A program made the translations under genes and the position numbers. From the NCBI GenBank assembly GCA_019118685.1, contig DWYL01000019.1, forward strand, positions 1-39,598: a stretch of 39,598 nt of DNA, in the 5' to 3' direction. This DNA is from Candidatus Blautia merdipullorum. GTDB taxonomy: Bacteria > Bacillota > Clostridia > Lachnospirales > Lachnospiraceae. Of this stretch, positions 1-7,539 are shown in pieces (the stretch's first letter is position 1; each line of letters opens with the position of its first letter). A model generated the notes under the pieces. The model had not been told where the DNA came from and did not search any database. It saw only the letters and a program-made list of their open reading frames with translations.

Positions 1-417
1 ATTCATAATGATAAAGGCAGTATTATGGTGGTCAATACAGAGAATAAGGGGGCAGTGAACTGTCTTCCGGGAGATTGCTGCGCAGAAGTTTCCTGTGTGA
101 TTTCTGCAAAAGGGGCTTCGCCCATTGCTTACGGAGAGATGCCGGAGGCAGTCCGGGGACTTCTGCAGATGATGAAAGCAATGGAACAGTGTACGATACA
201 GGCGGCTCTTACCGGGGATTATGGAAGTCTTCTGCAGGCTTTTGCATTAAATCCTCTGATACCGGACGGAGCAGAGGCAAGAAGGGTGCTGGATGAACTT
301 CTGGTGGCTCACGAACAGTATTTGCCACAGTTTACTGAGATCATTGCAAAGCGCAAAAAAGAAGGAGTTTTTTGTGAGGACAGTGTTGTTCAAAATTTAG
401 TGAGAGCTGGACATTAA
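1..417 (+). CDS. GH4 family glycosidase, C-terminal part (5' truncated by window edge)
   Basis: The reading frame is open from base 1, so the ATG at 25 in the ORF track is internal and the gene begins outside the window. About 138 residues remain. They match the C-terminal part of glycoside hydrolase family 4 (NAD- and metal-dependent 6-phospho-glucosidases and alpha-galactosidases): the segment VVNTENKGAVNCLPGDC is the usual 'V-N-x-x-N-x-G-x-I-x-N-L-P' motif, followed by PEAVRGLLQ, the helix AALTGDYGSLLQAFALNPL, and LVAHEQYLPQF near the end. The Rossmann domain and metal-binding Cys/His residues lie upstream and cannot be inspected, so the substrate (phospho-glucoside or galactoside) cannot be decided. 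It is the last gene of a plus-strand unit; no clear terminator follows. Confidence 0.85.
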   Translation: MHNDKGSIMVVNTENKGAVNCLPGDCCAEVSCVISAKGASPIAYGEMPEAVRGLLQMMKAMEQCTIQAALTGDYGSLLQAFALNPLIPDGAEARRVLDELLVAHEQYLPQFTEIIAKRKKEGVFCEDSVVQNLVRAGH

Positions 418-471
418 GGCAATATATAGGAGAAAGGAAGATAAGCAAATGTATAGGTCAGCAGCAAACAA

Positions 472-494
472 AGTCAAAGACCCTTGCGGCAGTC
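472..494. repeat. 23-bp core of a dispersed repeat (copy 1)
   Basis: The 23 bases AGTCAAAGACCCTTGCGGCAGTC occur here on the plus strand and again, inverted, at 14640-14662. A 23-base identity between two non-coding spots 14 kb apart is not expected by chance. The copy lies inside a 33-codon open frame (ATG at 449, stop at 550, preceded by AGGAGAAAGG) whose peptide includes VKDPCGS. I regard that ORF as repeat-derived and unlikely to be a functional gene. From memory, peptides with VKDPCGS and PFGDCRKGL are common spurious ORFs in Lachnospiraceae genomes. Confidence 0.6.
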
Positions 495-561
495 CCTTTC
501 GGAACATATTTTTAACTTTCCTTACTTTTGCTCCGGGGTTCAAACCCTAAGTTTTTTTCCG

Positions 562-1197
562 TCAGATCTCTTGCTTTCGGATCTCATTCTCCAACCGGTA
601 CAATACATGGCTCATCATAAAAAAGATGGTCTCATAATGGACATAATCCAGGATATTCTCGTCCCACATAAATTTCAGCATTGCCGGGAATTCTTCATCG
701 GAATACCAGAACTGGAAGACCGCAGGCAGAAAAGGAAAAATTTCCAGCCGATAGCTTATATCCCCTACCTGCTCCGGGATCCCGCCCAGTTTTTCACAGG
801 CTCTCGCCAGTTCTTTGGTTTTGTCATCAAAAAATCCTGTATATTTCTGAAAAATATTACCCACAGTCCCGGAAGAAAATACCGTTCCTTTCAGACTGTT
901 CAGGCTGACAAATTTTCCTGAAAGATGGCAGTCCGATTTGGAATCGCAGAGCACATCATAGATGGACATGGCTTCATTATAATCCGTCTGCCTCCAGTCT
1001 TTTGTCTCCGGCTCCTGAACCTGGATCTCCCCGGTTTTCCGGTTTATCCGGTAAAGACTGCTTACAAAAGTAACATAAATATATTCTTCATCACAGGGAA
1101 GCTGAAATTTCTCCGTCATCTGTTCCTGGTTATACCGGAGAAATCTCTTGGCCATCTGTTCCTTCATGATCTGATAGTTGGATTTTGGCATTTCCAT
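562..1197 (-). CDS. DUF3786 domain-containing protein
   Basis: A 211-residue soluble protein. Its second half carries the recognisable DUF3786 signature: a YRLEIFPFLPAVFQFWYSDEEF strand pair, LKFMWDENILDYVHYETIFFM, and a helical end MMSHVLYRLENEI. No catalytic motif, signal peptide or membrane segment is visible and the molecular function of the family is unknown to me. The start ATG at 1197 has GAGGAG about nine bases upstream, and that site lies in the last codons of the acetyltransferase gene, so the two are translationally coupled. It is the third gene of the unit S66 peptidase - GNAT - DUF3786. Confidence 0.7.
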   Translation of the reverse strand: MEMPKSNYQIMKEQMAKRFLRYNQEQMTEKFQLPCDEEYIYVTFVSSLYRINRKTGEIQVQEPETKDWRQTDYNEAMSIYDVLCDSKSDCHLSGKFVSLNSLKGTVFSSGTVGNIFQKYTGFFDDKTKELARACEKLGGIPEQVGDISYRLEIFPFLPAVFQFWYSDEEFPAMLKFMWDENILDYVHYETIFFMMSHVLYRLENEIRKQEI

Positions 1198-1203
1198 CTT
1201 TTT

Positions 1204-1683
1204 TTACTCCTCTGCATACTTTCCGTAAATACAAAGATCATAGATCTTGTCACCCTTGGTAACTGCCTTTTTCATAACGCCTTCCAGGACAAATCCATTC
1301 TTTTCCAGCACCTTTCTGGAAGGAATATTGGGTTCATAGACCAGTCCGGTGATGCGGATAAGATCCAGCTCTTTATAAGCCAGAAGGCAGATCTGTCTTA
1401 CCGCTTCCGTCATGATCCCCCGGGAATAGTATTCTTCTTTCAGCATATAGCCGATCTCTCCGTCTCTTCTGTAAACATCCGCTTTTCTCTCCACGGAAAT
1501 ATTTCCAACGATCTTTCCATCTGCCAGAATTGCCCGGAAAATCCCATCTTTTCCCTGCTGCTTTTCCGCCATGCCGATCCACCATTGGGCATTATCTTCT
1601 GTATAGGGATAGGGCAGACGGTCAGAAAGGAACTGCCGGTCTGCATTGTGACATAATTTTGCCAGATCTTTTTTATCTTCCAA
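1204..1683 (-). CDS. GNAT family N-acetyltransferase (RimJ/RimL/MccE-like)
   Basis: GNAT fold of the RimJ/RimL branch: acetyl-CoA binding strand-loop in EIGYMLKEEYYSRGIMTEAV (about residue 77, Q/RxxGxG/A variant), the C-terminal motif VYEPNIPSRKVLEKNGFVLEG, and a central GNISVERKADVYRRDGEIGY strand. It would move an acetyl group from acetyl-CoA to an amine. The TTG at 1683 is the only standard start near the N-terminus but has no ribosome binding site. The family-typical N-terminus (about 'IELKPWTLEDKKDLAKL') continues upstream in frame to an ACG at 1710, which sits nine bases after GGAGG (1720-1724). The true start is therefore probably upstream and non-standard. The gene follows the S66 peptidase, whose stop codon lies just ahead of that ribosome binding site. 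Confidence 0.85.
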   Translation of the reverse strand: MEDKKDLAKLCHNADRQFLSDRLPYPYTEDNAQWWIGMAEKQQGKDGIFRAILADGKIVGNISVERKADVYRRDGEIGYMLKEEYYSRGIMTEAVRQICLLAYKELDLIRITGLVYEPNIPSRKVLEKNGFVLEGVMKKAVTKGDKIYDLCIYGKYAEE

Positions 1684-1731
1684 AGTCCATGGTTTTAATT
1701 CTATTTTCGTAGGTGATCTCCTCCTTTTTCT

Positions 1732-2811
1732 TTACCCTTCCTCAAACATACTCTCCCGGAAAAGGATCTTATTTTCCTCACCGAAAACCTCTGCTTCTAC
1801 CCCATAGGGAAGGACGCATCTGGGGTGTGCATGGCCGAAATTCACGTTATATATAATAGACAATTCCGGATTTCCCACTGCCTCCCGGTATACTTGTTTG
1901 TATTCTTCGTAGAAAACTTCGTCCTGGGGTTTTCCTGCCAGGATTCCTGTGATCTCTTCAAAAACCCCTTTTTCTCTCAGCATTGCCAGCTCCCGGGCCA
2001 AAAGCTCCGGCTTTGGCTGTTCTTCGCAGGTCTCAATAAAAAGGATCTTTCCTTTCCACTCTTCTTTTTCCGGAAAGAGTCCATACTTTTCACAGATTTC
2101 TTTTTCATCTTTGTATCTAGTCCCGGTAAGGACATCGTAGATACTTTCCGCACAGCCTCCCAGAAGTTTACCCTGGAAACGTCCGCTTCCCTGAAGGATT
2201 TCAAAGCCTTTTGCATCCTCATGAGCTGTTCTTTCTATTCCAAGCGCTGCAGCAGAAAAGTCTTTCCGCTCCTCATACCAGACCGGACTGGGTAAGATCT
2301 CCTTTTTTTCATGGCCGGCAAAATATCCCTGGAAATATTCTTTTGTATAGGGCAGCATGTCCTTACCCATGTCTGCCAGATCGCAGATAAAACAGGGGCC
2401 ATAATAGGTAGTCATCCCCAGCTTGTAAAACATCAGATGATTAATAGTGGTATCCGAAAATCCAGTAAACAGCTTTGGCTTTGTTTTTACCAAAGTTAGA
2501 AATTCCGGATCCTCCATAAGGTAAGGAAGAAGACGGTAGGTATCGTCTCCTCCTATGGCGCAGATAATGCCTTTAATAGAATTATCCCGGAAGGCTTCTT
2601 TTAAATCCTCAGCCCGTGCCTGGGGATTTTTATCCAGATATTCTATGCCCTTTAAAGCATTGGGCATAAAGACAGGCTCCAGTCCAAACTCCTGAAGGCG
2701 TTTTGTGCCCAGTGTGACATTGTGCCGGCAGGACTTTTCCCCAAGCATTCCGCTGGAAAGACTGACTACTGCCACTTTGTCGCCTCTTCTTAATGGCTTC
2801 GGTTTTCTCAT
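1732..2811 (-). CDS. S66 family serine peptidase (LD-carboxypeptidase / MccF-like)
   Basis: 359 residues of the S66 family, cytoplasmic serine carboxypeptidases that either trim the L,D-bond of murein tetrapeptides (LdcA) or cleave microcin C and related aminoacyl-nucleotides (MccF). The N-terminus KPKPLRRGDKVAVVSLSSG is typical. The nucleophile Ser is in KLFTGFSDTTINHL (about residue 118), the catalytic Glu in ILFIETCEE (about 253) and the His in NFGHAHPRCVLPYG (about 325). The sequence around the first strand (IGGDDTYRLLPYL) and the length resemble the MccF branch more than LdcA, but substrate cannot be read off. Start ATG has AGGAGGACGGGCC upstream. It leads a three-gene operon with a GNAT acetyltransferase, a pairing relevant to microcin C immunity. 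Confidence 0.88.
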   Translation of the reverse strand: MRKPKPLRRGDKVAVVSLSSGMLGEKSCRHNVTLGTKRLQEFGLEPVFMPNALKGIEYLDKNPQARAEDLKEAFRDNSIKGIICAIGGDDTYRLLPYLMEDPEFLTLVKTKPKLFTGFSDTTINHLMFYKLGMTTYYGPCFICDLADMGKDMLPYTKEYFQGYFAGHEKKEILPSPVWYEERKDFSAAALGIERTAHEDAKGFEILQGSGRFQGKLLGGCAESIYDVLTGTRYKDEKEICEKYGLFPEKEEWKGKILFIETCEEQPKPELLARELAMLREKGVFEEITGILAGKPQDEVFYEEYKQVYREAVGNPELSIIYNVNFGHAHPRCVLPYGVEAEVFGEENKILFRESMFEEG

Positions 2812-2860
2812 GGCCCGTCCTCCTTCTGTATAAATTTTCTGTGTCAGATATTTTGTTTAC

Positions 2861-2889
2861 ATTTTATCACAGAGAGATTCCCGTAACAA
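2861..2889 (-). promoter_or_regulatory. Predicted SigA promoter of the S66 peptidase operon
   Basis: On the minus strand TTGTTA (2884-2889) and TAAAAT (2861-2866) are separated by 17 bases, about 45 bases upstream of the start codon. Good -10, fair -35. Seen in sequence, not tested. Confidence 0.5.
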
Positions 2890-2992
2890 CCAGTGATGAA
2901 ACATAGATATTTTACCTCTGAGGTACTAGAATCATTGTATCCAGACTATCTTTCTCTGAGCGCACAGCCATTATACCTATTTCCCGAATACA

Positions 2993-3022
2993 AAACAGGT
3001 ACTGAAGACTCAGTACCTGTTT
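2993..3022 (-). terminator. Rho-independent terminator downstream of tRNA-Val
   Basis: Perfect 13-bp stem (AAACAGGTACTGA with its complement) with a 4-base loop. On the minus strand it is followed by TTTTG. It lies right after the tRNA-Val gene and closes the two-tRNA transcript. Confidence 0.75.
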
Positions 3023-3025
3023 AAG

Positions 3026-3099
3026 TGGAAGCAACGGGGCTCGAACCCGTGGCCTCTCGCGTGTGAGGCGAACGCTCATCCCAGCTGAGCTATGCTTCC
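3026..3099 (-). tRNA. tRNA-Val (anticodon CAC)
   Basis: A complete cloverleaf on the minus strand: acceptor GGAAGCA pairing with TGCTTCC, D arm GCTC...GAGC, anticodon arm TTCGC-CTCACAC-GCGAG giving CAC, and T arm with GGTTCGAGCCCC. The discriminator is A and the 3' CCA is not encoded, as is frequent in this group. The anticodon reads GUG (valine). Transcribed after tRNA-Ala. Confidence 0.93.
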
Positions 3100-3116
3100 G
3101 AAATATAAAATTAAAA

Positions 3117-3189
3117 TGGAGCATACGGGACTTGAACCCGTGACCTCCACACTGCCAGTGTGGCGCGCTCCCAACTGCGCTAATGCCCC
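3117..3189 (-). tRNA. tRNA-Ala (anticodon GGC)
   Basis: A complete cloverleaf: acceptor GGGGCAT pairs with ATGCTCC and includes the G3-U70 wobble, the identity element of alanine tRNAs. The anticodon arm CCACA-CTGGCAG-TGTGG gives GGC, reading GCC. T arm ACGGG-TTCAAGT-CCCGT. The discriminator is A and CCA is not encoded. It is 17 bases ahead of tRNA-Val on the same strand, so the two form one transcript. Confidence 0.95.
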
Positions 3190-3198
3190 ATACATATT

Positions 3199-3226
3199 AT
3201 TATAGCACTAATTTTCGTAAATGCAA
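3199..3226 (-). promoter_or_regulatory. Promoter of the tRNA-Ala / tRNA-Val transcript
   Basis: On the minus strand TTGCAT (3221-3226), a 16-base spacer and a perfect TATAAT (3199-3204) lie about 10 bases before the 5' end of tRNA-Ala. The rest of the gap to 3379 shows no gene. Confidence 0.65.
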
Positions 3227-3379
3227 TAAAAATTTCATCAATTCAAGGATTTCCTATCGAAAACTCCTAAAGGCTTCTTCCTATTCCGGGAGCTGCTGCA
3301 TTACATCTGTGCTCAGCATTGACCCACAGTTTTTATGCAGCATCCCCCTTTTTTCTCCATCCTGCAAATCAAATATGTC

Positions 3380-4330
3380 TTATTCCTGAGAGACAGCCAC
3401 TAAATGATCCAGTTTTTCTCCGGACAGATATTTTTTCAGATTGGCGGCACAGATATCCACTACATTATCCAGGGTTACTGAGAGATGATACCCTCCGGAA
3501 ACATGAGGTGTGATAAAAGCCTGGGGCATATTCCAGAGAGGATGATCCGGAGGCAAGGGTTCTGGATCTGTCACATCCAGGGCAGCGCCTCCAAGTCTGC
3601 CCTCTTTCAGCGCCTGATACAGAGCGTCTGTAGATACGGTATCTCCTCTTCCTCCATTCAGGAAAAGGCTGTCCTTTTTCATCAGATCAAAGAATTCTTT
3701 GCCAAACATCCCTTTGTTTTCCAGGGAACTTGGGAGAAAAGAGACCACTGCATCCGCCTTTGGCAGAAGGGCCTTGATATCCTCCTGGAGATGAAGTTCA
3801 TCCACATATTCCGGACAGGGAGCATAGGTTCTCTTTATTCCGATCACATATGCGCCAAGAGCATGAGCAAGCCAGGCAAAATGCTTTCCGATATCTCCCA
3901 GCCCCAGAACCATGACCGTCGTATCACTGATGGAGGTAACCATTCCTTCGTCTCCCCATTTATGCAATTTCTGGTCATCTCTATAAAAATGGAGCTTCTT
4001 CTGCATTGCCAGGAGCATGGCAAACATATGCTCAGATACAGCCTGTCCATAGGCTCCGCTGCAGGAGGTCAGAATCCTGTTTCCCATAATGTCTGCCTTC
4101 GCATAGGCATCAAAACCCGCAGAATTCAGCTGAAGCCACTTCAGTTTCTTTGCCTTTTTGACCATTTCAGGAGGAATGTTTCCCAAAATAACTTCTGCCT
4201 GATCCACTTGCTCCTGCGCAACCCTTTCCGGATCACTAAAAATAATTTCTGCCTTCCCCGCAATTTTTTTCAATAGTTCCCGATGTTTTTCTTTTAAGGG
4301 AATCACAATAAGGATCGTTTTTTCTTCCAT
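3380..4330 (-). CDS. D-2-hydroxyacid dehydrogenase (NAD-dependent)
   Basis: 316 residues with the D-isomer-specific 2-hydroxyacid dehydrogenase architecture: an N-terminal substrate lobe, then the Rossmann NAD(P) domain starting at VMVLGLGDIGKHFAWLAHALG (about residues 139-159). The catalytic triad is visible: Arg in FLNGGRGDTVS, Glu in VTDPEPLPPDHPLW and His in ITPHVSGGYH. The enzyme reduces a 2-keto acid to a D-2-hydroxy acid or the reverse; substrate is not predictable (phosphoglycerate dehydrogenase regulatory domains are absent). It lies 36 bases after sigH on the same strand and may be the last gene of that transcript. The ATG at 4330 has AGGAGG about six bases upstream. Confidence 0.9.
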   Translation of the reverse strand: MEEKTILIVIPLKEKHRELLKKIAGKAEIIFSDPERVAQEQVDQAEVILGNIPPEMVKKAKKLKWLQLNSAGFDAYAKADIMGNRILTSCSGAYGQAVSEHMFAMLLAMQKKLHFYRDDQKLHKWGDEGMVTSISDTTVMVLGLGDIGKHFAWLAHALGAYVIGIKRTYAPCPEYVDELHLQEDIKALLPKADAVVSFLPSSLENKGMFGKEFFDLMKKDSLFLNGGRGDTVSTDALYQALKEGRLGGAALDVTDPEPLPPDHPLWNMPQAFITPHVSGGYHLSVTLDNVVDICAANLKKYLSGEKLDHLVAVSQE

Positions 4331-4366
4331 AAAATGCCTCCTCTTTTACAGCTATTCATCATCTGT

Positions 4367-4960
4367 CTATTTTTTTTCTGCAAGGCCATGAATCTTATTC
4401 CGTATCCGCTGCAGTGCGTTGTCAATAGATTTGGAGGATTTTCCCATCTGTGAGGCAATCTGATGATAATCGGTTCCCTCCAGATAAGCCTCCAGCACCT
4501 GATTTTCAAAAGGACTGAGTTTTTCCTGGATTTTTTCCAACATCTGATTTGCGTTTTCCCGGTCAATAACAATCTCTTCCGGGTTCTGCTGCTTTGTGTC
4601 CTCTGCGTCTTTCAGAGGGCTGTTTTCCTCACTCAGAGAAATATAGGAATTTAAGGGCTTATGCTTTTGCCGTCCTGAGATCTCTATGGCTTTATAAATC
4701 TGCCGTTCCACACACAGGCTGGCAAAAGTAGCGAAAGAAGCTCCTTTTTCCGGCCGATAATCCCGCACCGCCCGGAAAAGGCCGATCATCCCTTCCTGGA
4801 TCAGATCTTCCTGCTCTCCTCCGATCAAAAACATGGCATGGGCTTTCTTCAGGACCATGCCCTTATACTTATCGATCAAGAGCTCTTCCAGTTTTTTCTC
4901 TCCATTCTGTGCCCGGCGGATAAGCTCTTCATCTGAAATATCTTCATATTCTTTCATCAT
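4367..4960 (-). CDS. sigH: RNA polymerase sporulation sigma factor SigH
   Basis: 197-residue sigma-70 family factor without region 1.1. Region 2 is MVLKKAHAMFLIGGEQEDLIQEGMIGLFRAVRDYRPEKGASFATFASLCVERQI (about residues 31-88), with the DLIQEG core-binding motif; region 4 is the C-terminal HTH LEGTDYHQIASQMGKSSKSIDNALQRIRNKI. RPEKGASFATFA and HKPLNSYISL are typical of the Spo0H/SigH group, which drives the earliest sporulation and transition-state promoters. The position after cysE-cysS-mrnC-rlmB matches the Bacillus order, although the yacP/rae1 gene that separates rlmB from sigH in Bacillus is missing here. The start ATG lies 14 bases after the rlmB stop. Confidence 0.9.
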   Translation of the reverse strand: MMKEYEDISDEELIRRAQNGEKKLEELLIDKYKGMVLKKAHAMFLIGGEQEDLIQEGMIGLFRAVRDYRPEKGASFATFASLCVERQIYKAIEISGRQKHKPLNSYISLSEENSPLKDAEDTKQQNPEEIVIDRENANQMLEKIQEKLSPFENQVLEAYLEGTDYHQIASQMGKSSKSIDNALQRIRNKIHGLAEKK

Positions 4961-4974
4961 TTCCGAAACCTATA

Positions 4975-5724
4975 TTATTTTGTCAGTCTCTGCCTTACGA
5001 TCTCATAAGCCAGGATTCCCGCAGCCACAGAAGCGTTGAGGGAATCAATGTCACCCTTCATGGGAATAGATGCAGTAAAATCGCAGTTCTCCTTTACCAG
5101 CTTAGACACACCCTGGCCTTCATTTCCGATCACCAGTCCTATAGGGCCTGTTAAATTGAGATCATACATCCGGGTACCTCCCATATCAGCGCATACAAAC
5201 CAGATTCCTTCTTTTTTCAGGCTTTCAATAGTCCTGGCAATATTGGTCACCTTAGCTACAGGCGTATAGTTCAGCGCCCCTGCAGATGTCCTTGCCACCA
5301 CAGGAGTCAGCCCTGCTGCCCTGTTTTTAGGTATGATCACTCCATGAGCTCCTGCCAGGTTGGCGGTCCGTATAATAGCTCCCAGATTATGGGGATCCTC
5401 AATATTGTCCAAAACAAAAATAAATGGATCTTCCCCTTTCTTTTTAGCTGCTTCCAGGATATCTTCCACCTCAGCGTAGGCATAGGCCGCTGTCTGAGCG
5501 ATGACTCCCTGGTGGGTTCCTGTCTGGGACATCTGGTCCAGACGTTCTTTCTTTACAAATTTTACGATGGTATTCTGCTTTTTGGCCTCCCGGAGGATGG
5601 TCCTTACAGGGCCGTCCTCACAATGTTCCAGGACAAAAAGCTTATCCACTGTCCTGCCTGAGCGAAAAGCCTCCAGTACTGCATTTCGTCCTTCAATATT
5701 ACTTTCCTGGTATCTGTTCTCCAT
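4975..5724 (-). CDS. rlmB: 23S rRNA (guanosine-2'-O-)-methyltransferase RlmB (TrmH/SpoU family)
   Basis: About 249 residues. An N-terminal L30e-like substrate-binding domain (NIEGRNAVLEAFRSGRTVDKLFV) is followed by the knotted SPOUT methyltransferase domain with its three motifs: DNIEDPHNLGAIIRTANLAG, GPIGLVIGNEGQGVS and ASIPMKGDIDSLNASVAAGI. It methylates the 2'-OH of G2251 in 23S rRNA or a related site. The ORF track start at 5748 has no ribosome binding site; the ATG at 5724 follows GGAGAAAAGG with six-base spacing and gives the usual N-terminus MENRYQES. It overlaps the end of mrnC by 26 bases, so the two are translationally coupled. Confidence 0.92.
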   Translation of the reverse strand: MENRYQESNIEGRNAVLEAFRSGRTVDKLFVLEHCEDGPVRTILREAKKQNTIVKFVKKERLDQMSQTGTHQGVIAQTAAYAYAEVEDILEAAKKKGEDPFIFVLDNIEDPHNLGAIIRTANLAGAHGVIIPKNRAAGLTPVVARTSAGALNYTPVAKVTNIARTIESLKKEGIWFVCADMGGTRMYDLNLTGPIGLVIGNEGQGVSKLVKENCDFTASIPMKGDIDSLNASVAAGILAYEIVRQRLTK

Positions 5725-6148
5725 CCTTTTCTCCTTCCTGAAGTCCAAGCTTTACCAGCTCCAGTATCCGCCCCCACTGTTCCGTAAGATACAGATATCC
5801 CATAAGAGCCTCAAAGCCTGTGGCCCTCCGGTAGTCGGACATGGTGGCGTTTTTGGCCATGGTATAGGATTTAGCGTTTCTCCCCCTGCGGAAGATCCCT
5901 ATCTCTTGTTCTGTCAGACAGGGCTTCATTTTTTCGATCATTTCCGACTGGGCAGAAGCCTTCACCAGCCTGTTGGCTCTCTGGTTCAGTTTGTTTACCT
6001 GGGTATTTCCCTTTTCCACTAAAAGAGTACGGATCACCAGTTCATAAACTGCGTCTCCGATATAGGCCAGGGTCAGAGGCGAGTAAGTCCGGATATCCGG
6101 TGCCTCCAGCCCGAAAAGCTCCCTGAAATATTCTAAGCTCTTTTCCAT
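5699..6148 (-). CDS. mrnC: Mini-ribonuclease 3 (MrnC)
   Basis: 149-residue RNase III catalytic domain without the double-stranded RNA-binding domain, as expected for Mini-III. LTLAYIGDAVYELVIRTLLV (about residues 25-44) holds the acidic metal-binding motif, and ATGFEALMGYLYLTEQWGRI holds the second. It matures the ends of 23S rRNA within the assembling 50S subunit, which fits its place between cysS and the 23S methyltransferase rlmB. It overlaps cysS by 16 bases at its start and rlmB by 26 bases at its end. Confidence 0.92.
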   Translation of the reverse strand: MEKSLEYFRELFGLEAPDIRTYSPLTLAYIGDAVYELVIRTLLVEKGNTQVNKLNQRANRLVKASAQSEMIEKMKPCLTEQEIGIFRRGRNAKSYTMAKNATMSDYRRATGFEALMGYLYLTEQWGRILELVKLGLQEGEKDGEQIPGK

Positions 6149-7539
6149 TGCACGCCTTCTCTCGTATCTTTCAGAATGATTCCCATAGCCGCCAGCTGAT
6201 CTCTGATCTCATCTGCCCGTTTGAAATTTTTCTCTTTTCTGGCCGCCTGGCGTTCAGCAATGAGTTTTTCCACATCTTCATCCAGCATTTCCTCTTCTTT
6301 ATCCACCAGAAGTCCCAGAACATCGCTTAATTTCACGATGGTATCAAAGAGATACTGGACAAAAGCCTTGCTGCTGTCTCCATTCCCATGGGTATTGGCA
6401 AATTTCACCAGTTCAAAGATAGCTGCAATGGCATCTGCTGTATTAAAATCATCTTCCATAGCTTCTTCATATTTTTTCACATACCTCTGAACTTCTTCAG
6501 TCAGTTTTATCTCCTCTTCGGTCATATCCCCACACTGAGCGGATTTTGTCAGACGTTTTAACTGGTCTGCACAGGTGATAATCCTGTCCAGTGCGTTTTT
6601 AGAAGATTCCATCAATTCTGCGCTGAAATTCAGCGGGCTTCTGTAGTGTGCGTTCAGCATAAAGAACCGCAGGACCTGAAGGTCGTACTTCTCCCCGATC
6701 TCCCGGACAGTGAAGAAATTCCCAAGAGATTTGGACATCTTCCGGTTGTCAATATTCAGGAAGGCATTGTGCATCCAGTATCTGGCAAAAGTCTTGCCAT
6801 TGCAGCACTCAGACTGGGCGATCTCATTTTCATGATGAGGGAAGATCAGGTCTTCTCCTCCTGCATGGATATCAATCTCTTCTCCCAGATATTTTTTGGA
6901 CATTACAGAGCACTCTATATGCCAACCGGGACGTCCTTCCCCCCAGGGAGATACCCAGTAAGGCTCTCCTTCTTTTTTAGGCTTCCATAAAACAAAGTCC
7001 AGGGGATCTTCCTTCTGATCTTCTCCGGAAACCTGAAGAGAGCGGAATCCGGATTGGAGGTCTTCCAGATTCTTATGGGAAAGCTTCCCGTATTCTTTAA
7101 AATTCTTTACCCGGAAATAGACAGTGCCGTTGACCTCATAGGCAAAGCCTTTGTCGATCAAAGTCTGGATCATCTCGATCATGCCGTCGATTTCCTGGGT
7201 AGCCAGAGGATGGGTGGTAGCCGGTTTTACATTCATATCCGCCATATCCTTTTTGCATTCTTTGATATAGCGGGTGGAAATTTCTTCAGCGCTGACCCCT
7301 TCTTCAATAGCCTTGGCAATGATCTTATCATCTACATCTGTGAAGTTCGATACATAGTTAACCTCATAACCTTTGTACTCCATATATCTGCGCACAGTAT
7401 CAAAAACGATCATCGGTCTGGCATTTCCGATATGGATAAAGTTATAGACCGTAGGCCCGCATACATACATTTTCACCTTTCCCTCTTCCAGAGGAATAAA
7501 CTCTTCCTTTCTTTTTGTCAGGGTATTGTAGATCTTCAT
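6133..7539 (-). CDS. cysS: Cysteine--tRNA ligase
   Basis: 468-residue class I aminoacyl-tRNA synthetase. The HIGH motif is FIHIGNARP (about residue 34), KMSKS is in [12 protein letters not shown] (about 267), and the zinc ligands of CysRS are present: the Cys of [10 protein letters not shown], the Cys of [10 protein letters not shown] and the His/Glu of [12 protein letters not shown]. The C-terminal DALR-like anticodon region ends with [21 protein letters not shown], typical of the family. It attaches cysteine to tRNA-Cys. The ATG overlaps the cysE stop (ATGA), so synthesis is coupled; the pair is under the upstream Cys T-box. Confidence 0.97.
   Translation of the reverse strand: MKIYNTLTKRKEEFIPLEEGKVKMYVCGPTVYNFIHIGNARPMIVFDTVRRYMEYKGYEVNYVSNFTDVDDKIIAKAIEEGVSAEEISTRYIKECKKDMADMNVKPATTHPLATQEIDGMIEMIQTLIDKGFAYEVNGTVYFRVKNFKEYGKLSHKNLEDLQSGFRSLQVSGEDQKEDPLDFVLWKPKKEGEPYWVSPWGEGRPGWHIECSVMSKKYLGEEIDIHAGGEDLIFPHHENEIAQSECCNGKTFARYWMHNAFLNIDNRKMSKSLGNFFTVREIGEKYDLQVLRFFMLNAHYRSPLNFSAELMESSKNALDRIITCADQLKRLTKSAQCGDMTEEEIKLTEEVQRYVKKYEEAMEDDFNTADAIAAIFELVKFANTHGNGDSSKAFVQYLFDTIVKLSDVLGLLVDKEEEMLDEDVEKLIAERQAARKEKNFKRADEIRDQLAAMGIILKDTREGVQWKRA

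Noticed and set aside
449-550. 33-codon plus-strand ORF after the GH4 gene, with a Shine-Dalgarno-like sequence
   Set aside because: Its peptide contains repeat-derived VKDPCGS and no recognisable domain; judged spurious, though translation cannot be excluded.
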